Positions 36,021 to 44,173 are shown, counted from the stretch's first letter. The stretch is DNA of 64,000 nt from an uncultured bacterium (GCA_905215965.1 CAJMSD010000010.1:45293-109292); one strand, 5' to 3'. Translations and numbers: made by a program. The notes: a model not told the origin generated them from the sequence alone.

Positions 36021-36254
36021 ATGATTTTTGAAAAGGTCAAGGAAATTATTATCGAACAGCTCGGAGTTGACGAGGATACTGTTACTGCTGACGCAAACAT
36101 CAAGGATCTTACCGTAGACTCTCTCGAGGTTTATGATATCATTTCTTCTCTTGAAGAGGAATTTGATCTTACTATTCCCGAAGAAGCTGTTGACGAGATC
36201 AAAACTGTCAGCGATATCGTTAATTACATCGAAAAAAACGTTGATGCAGACTAA
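36021..36254 (+). CDS. acpP: Acyl carrier protein
   Basis: 77 aa from the ATG at 36021 with TGGAGG upstream. Four-helix ACP pattern with phosphopantetheine Ser34 in VDSLEVYD; strongly acidic. It carries all intermediates of the fab pathway. It is last in the operon, after accA, whereas in many relatives it follows fabH; a strong terminator comes after it. Confidence 0.95.
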   Translation: MIFEKVKEIIIEQLGVDEDTVTADANIKDLTVDSLEVYDIISSLEEEFDLTIPEEAVDEIKTVSDIVNYIEKNVDAD

Positions 36255-36270
36255 TCTGTGAAAAGTTTTT

Positions 36271-36302
36271 TCGCTCGGCTTCAATGCCGGGCGATTTTTT
36301 TG
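36271..36302 (+). terminator. Terminator of fab/acc operon
   Basis: TCGCTCGGC / GCCGGGCGA with loop TTCAAT and TTTTTTTG, 17 bp after acpP. Confidence 0.9.
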
Positions 36303-36329
36303 TTAATTTTGTACTTTTTGAATTTTTTC

Positions 36330-36357
36330 TTGCAATTTTCGTCAGATGTGGTATAAT
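36330..36357 (+). promoter_or_regulatory. Promoter of the P-loop ATPase/oxidoreductase group
   Basis: TTGCAA (36330-36335), 16-bp spacer, TATAAT (36352-36357), 54 bp before the start codon. Confidence 0.6.
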
Positions 36358-36410
36358 ATAAGGTGTAGCAAATTTTCAAGGACGGATTTTATGCCGCCGG
36401 AAAGGATCCC

Positions 36411-37070
36411 ATGAAAAAAATTACAATAATTACAGGTCATTACGGAAGCGGAAAAACCAACTTTGCAGTTAATCTCGCCTTCAAGGCTGCTGCCGAAGGA
36501 CGCTCCGTCACAGTAGTCGACCTCGATATAGTAAATCCCTATTTCAGAACCGCAGACTTCAAGGACTTGTTCGAGAAAAACAATATCCGGCTTGTCGCTC
36601 CGGATTACGCAAACACTAACATCGATATCCCGGCTCTCAGCTTCGATGTGGAGCAGCTTGCCGCTTCCTCGGACTGCCTTATAATAGACGTAGGCGGCGA
36701 CGATGCAGGCGCTACCGCTCTCGGAAGATACGCAGAATCGCTTTTGAAATACGGAAACGACCTCGATATGCTTTATGTTATCAATCAGCGCCGCTATCTT
36801 ACCTCTTCGACCGATGAAGTAGTCGAGCTTATGTATGAAATAGAAGCTGCCGCTCGTATGAAGCATACCGCTGTCGTAAACAATACAAATCTCGGAAACG
36901 AAACTACTCACGAGATCGTTGAGGCTTCCGAGGAATTTGCTGCAAAAACCGCCGAAGCTGTCGGACTTCCCGTCATGTATACAACTTGTCCCGAGGAGAT
37001 CGCCGAGCTTTGCGAAATTGAAGATATTTTCCCCGTAAAGATTTATGTAAAACCTTTATGGGAGCAATAA
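36411..37070 (+). CDS. CobQ/ParA-like P-loop ATPase
   Basis: 219 aa. Walker A GHYGSGKTNFAVNLA (about 9-23), switch-type DLDIVNPYFRTAD, and DVGGDDAG as the Walker B-like segment; the MinD/ParA/CobB-type deviant P-loop group fits best. It is followed by the ferredoxin and 2-oxoacid oxidoreductase subunits in the same direction. A role in assembly or activation of that enzyme, for example cluster or partner loading, is an inference from context only. Confidence 0.75.
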   Translation: MKKITIITGHYGSGKTNFAVNLAFKAAAEGRSVTVVDLDIVNPYFRTADFKDLFEKNNIRLVAPDYANTNIDIPALSFDVEQLAASSDCLIIDVGGDDAGATALGRYAESLLKYGNDLDMLYVINQRRYLTSSTDEVVELMYEIEAAARMKHTAVVNNTNLGNETTHEIVEASEEFAAKTAEAVGLPVMYTTCPEEIAELCEIEDIFPVKIYVKPLWEQ

Positions 37071-37104
37071 ATATACCACCTAATACGGAAAGGAGCTGTA
37101 AAAT

Positions 37105-37311
37105 ATGGCTAAGATGACAGTTATTACCGAGCGCTGCAAAGGCTGCGGTCTCTGCGCTACAGCCTGTCCTAAGAAGATCGTTTCCCTGCAAAAGGAAAAA
37201 CGTAATAAAAAGGGCTACTTTTACGCTGTGTGTACAGACGAAAACGCCTGTATCGGCTGCGCTATGTGTGCGATCATGTGCCCTGACTGCGCTATTACCG
37301 TTGAAAAATAA
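37105..37311 (+). CDS. Ferredoxin-type subunit (2x[4Fe-4S]) of 2-oxoacid oxidoreductase
   Basis: 68 aa with two cluster motifs, CKGCGLCATACP and CIGCAMCAIMCPDC. This is the delta subunit of four-subunit 2-oxoacid:ferredoxin oxidoreductases and passes electrons to free ferredoxin. GGAGCTG precedes the ATG. The next gene follows after 30 bp. Confidence 0.93.
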   Translation: MAKMTVITERCKGCGLCATACPKKIVSLQKEKRNKKGYFYAVCTDENACIGCAMCAIMCPDCAITVEK

Positions 37312-37341
37312 TCAGTTAATTTTGAAAGGAGCTGTTTAGCT

Positions 37342-38400
37342 TTGGAAAGAAATCTTATGAAGGGTAACGAAGCTCTTGCCGAAGCCGCTATAAGAGCCGG
37401 CTGCAAATGCTTCTTCGGCTACCCGATCACACCGCAGACTGAGCTTGCCGCTTATATGGCAAAACGTATGCACAAGGCAGGAGGAGTATTCCTTCAGGCC
37501 GAGTCTGAGATCGCTGCTATAAACATGGTTCTTGGAGCTGCTTCTACTGGCGTTCGCGCTATGACATCTTCATCTTCTCCCGGAATCTCACTTAAAAGCG
37601 AGGGTATTTCATACATAGCAGGTTCGGACGTTCCTGCCGTTATCATAAATGTACAGAGAGGCGGTCCGGGTCTCGGAGGCATTCAGCCTTCACAGGCAGA
37701 TTACTGGCAGGCTACCAAAGGCCTCGGCCACGGAGATTTCCACCTCATCGTTTATGCTCCGGCCTCCGTTCAGGAAATGGTAGATATGGTCGTTAAGGCT
37801 TTCAATAAGGCAGACGAATACCGTATGCCCGCTATGATCCTTGCCGACGGACTTCTCGGTCAGATGATGGAACCTGTTTCGTTCCCCGAGATCTCCGACG
37901 CTCAGCCCGATAAATCTTCATGGGCTGCTACAGGTCATAAGAACAGCAGAGAACATCATATAATCAATTCGCTCTATCTTCAGGCTGACGCTCTTCAGGC
38001 TAAGGTTTTCGAGCGTTATGAAAGATATGAAAAGGTAAAAGCTAACGAAACAGACGCCGAGCTTTATCTCACCGAGGACGCAGATATTGTAGTATGCGCA
38101 TTCGGCGCAACGGCAAGAGTTGTAAAATCTGCCGTAAACGACGCAAGAGCTTTAGGCATCAAGGTCGGTATGTGCAGACCAAAGACGCTCTGGCCGTTCC
38201 CTGTAAACGAGGTAAGAACTGCCTGCGCAAACGCTTCAAAGGTACTCTGCGTTGAAATGTCAATGGGTCAGATGATCGACGACGTTAAGCTTGCACTTGA
38301 ATGCAAAAAACCTGTCGGATTCTTCGGAAGAACAGGCGGCGTAATTCCTACTCCTGCCGAAGTTCTTGAAGAAATTAAGAAACTTGGAGGTGCAAAATAA
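37342..38400 (+). CDS. vorB: 2-oxoacid:ferredoxin oxidoreductase, alpha subunit (VorB/KorA type)
   Basis: 352 aa. GNEALAEAAIRAGCKCFFGYPITPQTE is the family's N-terminal pyrimidine-binding region (KorA/VorB); residues about 50-120 hold QAESEIAAINMVLGAASTG and SSSPGISLKSEGISY. TTG 37342 is preferred because AAAGGAG lies 8 nt upstream; the first ATG (37357) is too far from it. The complex interconverts 2-oxoacids and acyl-CoA plus CO2. In ruminal cellulolytics the reverse direction makes branched-chain amino acids from volatile fatty acids; the substrate here is not fixed by sequence. Confidence 0.88.
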   Translation: MERNLMKGNEALAEAAIRAGCKCFFGYPITPQTELAAYMAKRMHKAGGVFLQAESEIAAINMVLGAASTGVRAMTSSSSPGISLKSEGISYIAGSDVPAVIINVQRGGPGLGGIQPSQADYWQATKGLGHGDFHLIVYAPASVQEMVDMVVKAFNKADEYRMPAMILADGLLGQMMEPVSFPEISDAQPDKSSWAATGHKNSREHHIINSLYLQADALQAKVFERYERYEKVKANETDAELYLTEDADIVVCAFGATARVVKSAVNDARALGIKVGMCRPKTLWPFPVNEVRTACANASKVLCVEMSMGQMIDDVKLALECKKPVGFFGRTGGVIPTPAEVLEEIKKLGGAK

Positions 38401-39158
38401 TGGCTGTTGTATTTGAAAGACCAAAGTCGCTTATCGATGTTCCTACTCACTACTGCCCCGGCTGTACTCACGGTATCGTTCACAGGATCCTCTGCGAGGT
38501 TATCGATGAAATGGGAATCGAGGGAGATACTATCGGTATCTGTCCTGTAGGCTGCTCGGTAATGGCTTACGATTACTTTAACTGCGATATGATCGAAGCT
38601 CCTCACGGACGCGCTCCGGCTGTCGCTACCGGCGTTAAACGTTCAAATCCCGACAAATTTGTCTTTACATATCAGGGCGACGGAGACCTTGCCGCTATCG
38701 GTACTGCCGAAACCGTTCACGTTGGCGCAAGAGGCGAAAATATCGTCGTTATCTTTATCAACAATACGATCTACGGCATGACAGGCGGTCAGATGGCTCC
38801 TACAACTCTTCCCGGTCAGGTAACACAGACTACTCCTTTCGGACGTGATGTTAAGCTTGCAGGAAATCCTATCCGCGTATGTGAGCTTATGGCTACTCTT
38901 TCGGGTACTGCTCTTGCACAGAGAGTTGCCGTTGACTCCGTTCCGCATATCAGAGACGCCAAAAAGGCTATCAGAAAAGCTTTTGAAAATCAGAAGGCAA
39001 ACAGAGGTCTTTCTATTGTCGAAGTTCTCTCTACTTGTCCTACAAACTGGGGACTCAGCCCTACGGAAGCTATTAAGAGACTTCAGGACGAAATGATACC
39101 TTACTATCCGCTTGGCGTTTATAAGGATATTACAGCTGATGAAGGAGGCAACGAGTAA
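38400..39158 (+). CDS. 2-oxoacid:ferredoxin oxidoreductase, beta (TPP-binding) subunit
   Basis: 252 aa. CPGCTHGIVHRIL at the start, GICPVGCSVMAYDYFNCD, and GDGDLAAIGTAETVH with NNTIYGMTGGQ form the thiamine diphosphate/Mg site. The start overlaps the alpha-subunit stop by one base (TAATG), ensuring equal synthesis. Confidence 0.92.
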   Translation: MAVVFERPKSLIDVPTHYCPGCTHGIVHRILCEVIDEMGIEGDTIGICPVGCSVMAYDYFNCDMIEAPHGRAPAVATGVKRSNPDKFVFTYQGDGDLAAIGTAETVHVGARGENIVVIFINNTIYGMTGGQMAPTTLPGQVTQTTPFGRDVKLAGNPIRVCELMATLSGTALAQRVAVDSVPHIRDAKKAIRKAFENQKANRGLSIVEVLSTCPTNWGLSPTEAIKRLQDEMIPYYPLGVYKDITADEGGNE

Positions 39159-39688
39159 TGACTACCGAAATACTTCTTGCAGGCTTTGGAGGACAGGGTG
39201 TTCTCTTCGCCGGAAAAATTCTTGCATACTGCGGTCTTATGGACTCAAAGGAGCTTTCATGGCTCCCCTCTTACGGTCCTGAAATGAGAGGCGGTACAGC
39301 TAACTGTTCCGTTTGTATTTCCGATGATCCTATCGGCTCTCCGCTTGTACTTGCTCCGGATATCCTCGTTGCAATGAATCAGCCTTCCTTTGATAAGTTT
39401 ATCAATGCCGTAAAGCCCGGCGGAAAAGTGTTTGTTGACAGCACTCTTATAGACGCCGTATGCGACAGAACCGATATTGATATTTTCTGCATTCCGTCAT
39501 CGCAAATGGCAGACGATAACGAGCTTAAAGGCGGTTCAAATATCATTCTCCTCGGAAAGCTTATCAAGGAAACAAACCTTTTCTCACTGGAAACAATGAA
39601 AAGGGGCATCGAAAAGGTCGTACCTCCGTCAAAGGCACACCTTATCGCTAATAACTTCAAGGCTATCGAGCTTGGAATGAATGCATAA
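39158..39688 (+). CDS. 2-oxoacid:ferredoxin oxidoreductase, gamma subunit
   Basis: 176 aa. ILLAGFGGQGVLFAGKILAY is the conserved N-terminal motif of the gamma domain, with PSYGPEMRGGTANCSV following. It completes the four-subunit enzyme and overlaps the beta gene by one base. Confidence 0.93.
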   Translation: MTTEILLAGFGGQGVLFAGKILAYCGLMDSKELSWLPSYGPEMRGGTANCSVCISDDPIGSPLVLAPDILVAMNQPSFDKFINAVKPGGKVFVDSTLIDAVCDRTDIDIFCIPSSQMADDNELKGGSNIILLGKLIKETNLFSLETMKRGIEKVVPPSKAHLIANNFKAIELGMNA

Positions 39689-39704
39689 ATCTGTAAATTT
39701 ACAT

Positions 39705-39740
39705 AAAAAAGGGGCGCTATGAATAGCTGTCCCTTTTTTT
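39705..39740 (+). terminator. Terminator after oxidoreductase operon
   Basis: AAAAAAGGGGCGCTAT and ATAGCTGTCCCTTTTTTT pair around a GA loop, with mismatches in mid-stem. Confidence 0.8.
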
Positions 39741-39780
39741 GTCGTTTTATTTATTCTTCAAATTTTCGCATAGCATGCCC

Positions 39781-39987
39781 TCAGCGAAAATACTCCGGAT
39801 TATCCGTGCGCTCAAGAAGATAGTCGATAGAGACCTTAAAGTAGTCTGCCAACGCTATCAGCGTACGATAGTCTGCCTCACGCTCTTCATTCTCATAACG
39901 GCTTATGGTATTCTGATTTAAATTTAAATCTATTGCAAGCTTTTGCTGCGTGATTTTTCTTGACTTACGTAATTCTTTCAATCTCAT
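39781..39987 (-). CDS. XRE-family HTH regulator
   Basis: 68 aa, essentially a single HTH_3 domain: LKELRKSRKITQQKLAIDLN then LNQNTISRYENEERE as the recognition region, ending SIDYLLERTDN. It is divergent from the membrane gene at 40096, and the intergenic promoter carries a perfect palindrome between -35 and -10. It probably represses that promoter and possibly itself. Confidence 0.9.
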   Translation of the reverse strand: MRLKELRKSRKITQQKLAIDLNLNQNTISRYENEEREADYRTLIALADYFKVSIDYLLERTDNPEYFR

Positions 39988-40011
39988 AAAAATAAAAACC
40001 CTTTTAAACTG

Positions 40012-40040
40012 TTGACATTATTATACCATTATGGTATAAT
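40012..40040 (+). promoter_or_regulatory. Promoter with embedded palindromic operator
   Basis: TTGACA (40012-40017), 17-bp spacer, TATAAT (40035-40040). The palindrome TATACCATTATGGTATA (40022-40038) fills the spacer and overlaps -10. A half-site-like GATACGGTATA follows near 40052. This geometry fits repression by the adjacent XRE protein. Confidence 0.8.
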
Positions 40041-40095
40041 AAATTTATCCCGATACGGTATATTTGGGTGAAATTTATGTAAGGAGGGGAATTTT

Positions 40096-40488
40096 ATGAA
40101 AACTGCAAAATTAGTCCTGGGCATACTTACAATCGTAGTTTCCTGCCTCGTTGTGTTTCAGTCATGCGCGGCAGGAGCTGCTAACGCTTTAGAGCAAAAT
40201 GATGAATCCAGCGGATCGGGCGGAGTATTTGTCGCTTTGCTTATGCTTTCAGGCGGAATCACTATGATCGCAAGCCGAAAAAACAAATCAAAAGGCGGCT
40301 CAATTGCCGGTGTGATAATTTTCGGACTTGCAGCTGTAATCGGATTTGCTACAGCCGGAACGCTCTTTAAAGATCTTAAAGTTTGGGCAGCTGTATGTCT
40401 TATTCTTGCCGTTGTGAATTTTGCGTCAATTTTCTGCTGCAAAAAATCTGTCTCAAAGAATAAAGATGAAGACGATGAAAACAACTGA
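40096..40488 (+). CDS. Small membrane protein of unknown function
   Basis: 130 aa; AAGGAGGGG precedes the ATG. The N-terminus could be a lipoprotein signal (VFQSC), or the first of about four helices; further helices lie at about 42-60, 72-92 and 95-112, and the tail is acidic (KDEDDENN). It is divergent from, and probably controlled by, the XRE regulator. I do not recognise the family. Confidence 0.7.
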   Translation: MKTAKLVLGILTIVVSCLVVFQSCAAGAANALEQNDESSGSGGVFVALLMLSGGITMIASRKNKSKGGSIAGVIIFGLAAVIGFATAGTLFKDLKVWAAVCLILAVVNFASIFCCKKSVSKNKDEDDENN

Positions 40489-40489
40489 T

Positions 40490-40516
40490 AAAAAGGACTT
40501 CTCGGAAGTCCTTTTT
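40490..40516 (+). terminator. Terminator
   Basis: AAAAAGGACTTC / GAAGTCCTTTTT with a 3-nt loop, directly after the membrane gene. Confidence 0.9.
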
Positions 40517-40666
40517 CATTAAGCTGCGAACATGGAAATCAATTGGAGATCTCGCAGCAGGGTAAAATGATATTCTGTATAAAAATAATAATCAGACAAA
40601 AGGAAAATTATATAAAGCCAACTTTATCTTCAAAAATTGATTTCCGTGAGTATCAAATTATCAGGC

Positions 40667-40695
40667 TTGACAAAAATATAAATATACGATATAAT
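40667..40695 (+). promoter_or_regulatory. Promoter upstream of small ORF and CNNM gene
   Basis: TTGACA (40667-40672), 17-bp spacer, TATAAT (40690-40695). The interval 40517-40666 holds a GCTGCGA/TCGCAGC hairpin (40523-40558) and no credible gene. Confidence 0.85.
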
Positions 40696-40727
40696 ATAAG
40701 AAAATATTTTTTGGAGGTGAAATTTTA

Positions 40728-40823
40728 ATGGACAGCGCTGCTGACGGCAGTTTACCCGATAATTTCAACAGCTTCGTTTTATATATTAGCTTCAGGCACG
40801 GTCTTCATTATCATTTGTGTTAG
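40728..40823 (+). CDS. Small ORF in CNNM leader, possibly a frameshifted membrane peptide
   Basis: 31 codons with a strong ribosome site (GGAGGTG, 7 nt before ATG) and a consensus promoter just upstream. The product starts MDSAADGSLPDNFNSFVLYI and stops early. Moving to the -1 frame near 40781 opens a hydrophobic stretch (ILASGTVFIIICVRLCLFVL) that continues to a stop overlapping the CNNM gene start at 40869. This is either a leader peptide or a small membrane protein broken by one base. Confidence 0.45.
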   Translation: MDSAADGSLPDNFNSFVLYISFRHGLHYHLC

Positions 40824-40868
40824 ACTGTGTCTGTTTGTGCTTGTATATATTTTAACGGAGGTATTTTT

Positions 40869-42200
40869 ATGTTAAAGCAGTTGATCCTGCAAATAATTCT
40901 TATAGCGCTAAACGCTGTTTTTGCCTGCGCAGAAATAGCAGTGATCTCAATCAATGATACTAAGCTTGATAAGCTTGCCGCAAGCGGCAACAAAAAGGCT
41001 CTGCGCCTGAAAAAACTCACAAACGAACCGTCCCGATTCCTTGCAACTATTCAGGTTGCCATAACTCTTTCCGGATTCATCGGTTCTGCCTTTGCCGCCG
41101 ATAATTTTTCCGAGAGACTTGTTAAATTCCTTGTAAAAACGGGAGTTCCTGTCTCCGAAAATGTTATGCATTCAATTTCTGTTATACTTATCACCCTTAT
41201 TCTTTCCTATCTTACTCTTGTTTTCGGAGAGCTTGTACCAAAACGTATCGCCATGAAAAATCCCGAAAAGCTTGCTCTTAATATGTCAGGAATGATAACG
41301 GCTATTTCAAAAATATTCGCGCCGATAGTCTGGCTTCTGAATATTTCGACAAACGGCTTACTGAAACTCATGAGAATAAATCCCGAAGCCGAGGAAGAAA
41401 CCGTTACCGAGGAAGAAATCCTTATGATGTCCGATGCAGGCGCGGAAAAAGGAACTATTGACGAAACCGAAAATAAAATCATTAAAAATGTCTTTGCTTT
41501 CGACGATCTGACCGCCGAACAGATATGCACTCACCGCACCGACGTTTCCATTCTCTGGGAATCGGAGAGCAGCGAGGAATGGGAGGAAACCATACACCGT
41601 ACACGTCATTCCGTTTACCCTATCTGCGGAGAAAGCATCGATAATATCATCGGATTGCTTAACGCAAAGGATTATTTCCGCCTTGCCGATAAATCAAAGG
41701 AAAACATAATGAACACTATTGTTCGCGAACCGTACTTCGTTCACGAAACCATGAAAGCGGACCGTCTTTTTGCGGAAATGAAAAAAAATTGTACAGATCA
41801 CTTTGCCATAGTCGTTGACGAATACGGCGGAATGAGCGGAATCATAACCGTTACCGATCTTGTCGAACAGCTTGTAGGAGAATTCGACAGCGACGATCAG
41901 GACGATCCTTCTGCCAAATTTGAAAAGATCAGCGACGATATGTGGACTATCCCCGGCTTCACTCCTCTCAACGAGGTTGCCGAAGAGCTTGATATCGTTC
42001 TTCCGGCAGACAAATACGAGACCTTCGGCGGATATGTGATCGCAATACTCGGAGTAATTCCAAAAGACGGCACACAGACGTATATTGATACCGATAAGCT
42101 TCATATAGATGTTCTTGAAATAAAGCATCACCGAATCGAGCTTTGCCGGGTATCGAAAATAGAACAGCCCGAAGCAAGCGATGACAGCGAGGAACAATAA
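40869..42200 (+). CDS. CNNM/HlyC-CorC-type transporter (DUF21 + CBS pair + CorC-HlyC domain)
   Basis: 443 aa from the ATG at 40869 (ACGGAGG upstream). A DUF21 membrane domain (about 1-190; NAVFACAEIAVISIND is the conserved opening) is followed by paired CBS domains (about 205-330) with IDNIIGLLNAKD and FAIVVDEYGGMSGIITVTD, then the CorC_HlyC domain (about 350-435; WTIPGFTPLNEVAEELDI). Family members export or regulate Mg2+ and related cations. A cation diffusion facilitator is next, so the pair may serve metal homeostasis. No M-box riboswitch was seen. Confidence 0.9.
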   Translation: MLKQLILQIILIALNAVFACAEIAVISINDTKLDKLAASGNKKALRLKKLTNEPSRFLATIQVAITLSGFIGSAFAADNFSERLVKFLVKTGVPVSENVMHSISVILITLILSYLTLVFGELVPKRIAMKNPEKLALNMSGMITAISKIFAPIVWLLNISTNGLLKLMRINPEAEEETVTEEEILMMSDAGAEKGTIDETENKIIKNVFAFDDLTAEQICTHRTDVSILWESESSEEWEETIHRTRHSVYPICGESIDNIIGLLNAKDYFRLADKSKENIMNTIVREPYFVHETMKADRLFAEMKKNCTDHFAIVVDEYGGMSGIITVTDLVEQLVGEFDSDDQDDPSAKFEKISDDMWTIPGFTPLNEVAEELDIVLPADKYETFGGYVIAILGVIPKDGTQTYIDTDKLHIDVLEIKHHRIELCRVSKIEQPEASDDSEEQ

Positions 42201-42271
42201 TTATTACATAAAACGCAGCGCACATATTATGTGAATACGCTCAAAATAAACTTTGACGGAGGCGTCTCACC

Positions 42272-43438
42272 ATGACAAACTTTCTTGTCAGAACATTCGT
42301 AAAGGATCACGAAAATATCAAAGATCCACGCACGCGCGAAAGCTACGGAACGCTCAGCAGTATTGTCGGAATAGTCTGCAATATTCTGCTCTTCGTTCTC
42401 AAATATGTTATGGGAACACTTTCAAATTCCATAGCCGTTGTTTCGGACGCATTCAATAATCTGTCCGACAGCGCAAGCTGTATCGTAACTCTTTTGGGTT
42501 ATAAAATTTCGGCAAAGCCTGCCGACAAGGATCACCCTTTCGGTCACGGCAGAATGGAATACCTCACCTCGCTCATCATTGCGGCGGTGATCCTTGTAAT
42601 GGGTATAGAGCTTCTTAAAGATTCTATAGGAAAATTATTCCACCCCGAAGAGGTCAAATTCAGCATTATCGTAATAATCTCTCTCGTGGCGTCGGTCGGA
42701 GTTAAGCTCTGGATGTCGGCATTTAACACAGCCTTGGGCAGGAAAATCAACTCAACCGTTATGCTGGCGACTGCAAAGGACAGCCGAAGCGACGTTATCG
42801 CGACTGCCGCAACAATTGTCTCGGTTGTTGCTTCATTATTCACAAGCCTACCAATCGACGGCTTAATGGGTATTGTGGTATCTGTTTTTATTCTTAAAGC
42901 CGGATACGAAATCATAAAGGACACGGTAGATGAACTTCTCGGCAAGCCTGCCGACGCTGAGACCGTCAAGGAAATCACCGATATCGTTTGCAAGGACGAG
43001 CGGATCATCGGCGTTCACGATATGATAATCCATAACTACGGACCGGGAAATATGATAGGCAGCTGTCATGCCGAGGTAAGAAGCAGCGAGGATTTTATTG
43101 CCGCCCACGACCTGATCGACCGAATCGAGCGCGACGTTTACAAAAATCTGAAAATTGCTATGACTATTCACATGGATCCCATAGAAATAGACGACGAGAA
43201 TATCAACTTCTGCCGTCAGCTTGTTCTTAATGCTGTGGATTCCATAGATAATGTGCTTAAAATTCACGATTTCCGAACTGTTACAGGCGAAACTCATACC
43301 AATCTTATATTTGACATTGTTATTCCTTTTGGATTCAAGCATACAGATTCCGAGATAAAACAGATGATCGACGAACAGCTTTCGAAAGAGGATACCAAGT
43401 ATTACACGGTCATAACCTTCGATCATGACTATACCTGA
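42272..43438 (+). CDS. Cation diffusion facilitator transporter
   Basis: 388 aa, six membrane helices. Metal site motifs SDAFNNLSDSA in helix 2 and DSRSDVIATAA in helix 5; DHPFGHGRMEYL is the family loop. The C-terminal cytoplasmic domain is followed by an extra ~80-residue extension (from about residue 305) not found in the shortest members. It exports divalent cations such as Zn2+, Mn2+ or Fe2+. GGAGG precedes the ATG. Confidence 0.93.
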   Translation: MTNFLVRTFVKDHENIKDPRTRESYGTLSSIVGIVCNILLFVLKYVMGTLSNSIAVVSDAFNNLSDSASCIVTLLGYKISAKPADKDHPFGHGRMEYLTSLIIAAVILVMGIELLKDSIGKLFHPEEVKFSIIVIISLVASVGVKLWMSAFNTALGRKINSTVMLATAKDSRSDVIATAATIVSVVASLFTSLPIDGLMGIVVSVFILKAGYEIIKDTVDELLGKPADAETVKEITDIVCKDERIIGVHDMIIHNYGPGNMIGSCHAEVRSSEDFIAAHDLIDRIERDVYKNLKIAMTIHMDPIEIDDENINFCRQLVLNAVDSIDNVLKIHDFRTVTGETHTNLIFDIVIPFGFKHTDSEIKQMIDEQLSKEDTKYYTVITFDHDYT

Positions 43439-43463
43439 TTTAGCCGGCTGTAAATATAATAGA

Positions 43464-43492
43464 AAATCCCTCGAATTTCCGAGGGATTTTTT
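43464..43492 (+). terminator. Terminator
   Basis: AAATCCCTCG / CGAGGGATTTTTT with loop AATTTC, after the cation transporter. Confidence 0.9.
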
Positions 43493-43532
43493 GTGCTCTA
43501 TAAGTATATCGGTGCATTTTATAAATATACAG

Positions 43533-43781
43533 TCAAATAATTTCACAATATAATTTCTTTTCAATTTCAATTACAATATCACTCATTTTTACATTTAAAG
43601 CGGTTGAAATTCTGTATAGAGTCTCTAACGTTGGCTTACGCTCGCCTCTTTCAATTGCGCTAAGATGAGTTCTTCCGATATCTGCCAGACCGCTTAAAAC
43701 CTCCTGTGATAAATTTCTACGCTTGCGAAAATCTGCTATGACCTTTCCTACTAATTTTGAATCCAGCGTTGGTATATACAT
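43533..43781 (-). CDS. XRE-family HTH regulator
   Basis: 82 aa from the ATG at 43781 (GAGGTG upstream; the upstream extension lacks a ribosome site). VIADFRKRRNLSQEVLSGLADI and RTHLSAIERGERKPTLETL form an HTH_3 domain resembling restriction-modification controller or phage repressor proteins. It is divergent from the small gene at 43898, across a promoter with an 11-bp inverted repeat. Confidence 0.9.
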   Translation of the reverse strand: MYIPTLDSKLVGKVIADFRKRRNLSQEVLSGLADIGRTHLSAIERGERKPTLETLYRISTALNVKMSDIVIEIEKKLYCEII

Positions 43782-43828
43782 ATTAATCACCTCTGATAAT
43801 ATGATATACTGTTTTTCACATATTTTAG

Positions 43829-43867
43829 AACACATATGTTGACATTTGAATACATATGTGTTATAAT
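43829..43867 (+). promoter_or_regulatory. Promoter flanked by 11-bp inverted repeat operator
   Basis: TTGACA (43839-43844), 17-bp spacer, TATAAT (43862-43867). AACACATATGT (43829-43839) and its exact complement ACATATGTGTT (43852-43862) overlap the -35 and the -10. The arrangement suits repression by a dimeric XRE protein. Confidence 0.8.
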
Positions 43868-43897
43868 TTGGTTAGAAAATATAAGGAGGGTTCTTTT

Positions 43898-44146
43898 ATG
43901 AACGATAATATGAATAATATTTTGCTCAGCCTGATTAATCAAGCAAGTAAAAACAAAGATCATGAAGCTTCACATGACCTTATTTCCATTGCACAAGACT
44001 CCGAACAAGTCAGAAATCTTACAACTCAACTTGAAAATGCAGGGTTAATAACAAATGTTTCTATTTATGGAAAAACACATTTCTCATGCAATGTGACCGA
44101 AAAAGCTTTTGAATACGTTGAAGAAAAAAGCCACAATGAAAGTTAA
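43898..44146 (+). CDS. Small protein, possible winged helix
   Basis: 82 aa from the ATG at 43898 with AAGGAGGG. The N-terminal half is helical and Asn/Gln-rich. The C-terminal half (LENAGLITNVSIYGKTHFSC then VTEKAFEYVEE) has the helix-wing-helix pattern of small winged-helix proteins. It is probably controlled by the divergent XRE gene. It may be a regulator or a mobile-element accessory; not assigned to a family. Confidence 0.6.
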   Translation: MNDNMNNILLSLINQASKNKDHEASHDLISIAQDSEQVRNLTTQLENAGLITNVSIYGKTHFSCNVTEKAFEYVEEKSHNES

Positions 44147-44173
44147 AATCATGAAAAAATGAGGTGATGATTA

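Noticed and set aside
40543..40728. 61-codon plus-strand ORF.
   Set aside because: Runs across the promoter at 40667-40695, has no ribosome site and no recognisable protein pattern.
40696..40868. Possible Mg2+ M-box riboswitch before the CNNM gene.
   Set aside because: The leader is occupied by a short translated ORF and shows none of the M-box helices I know.
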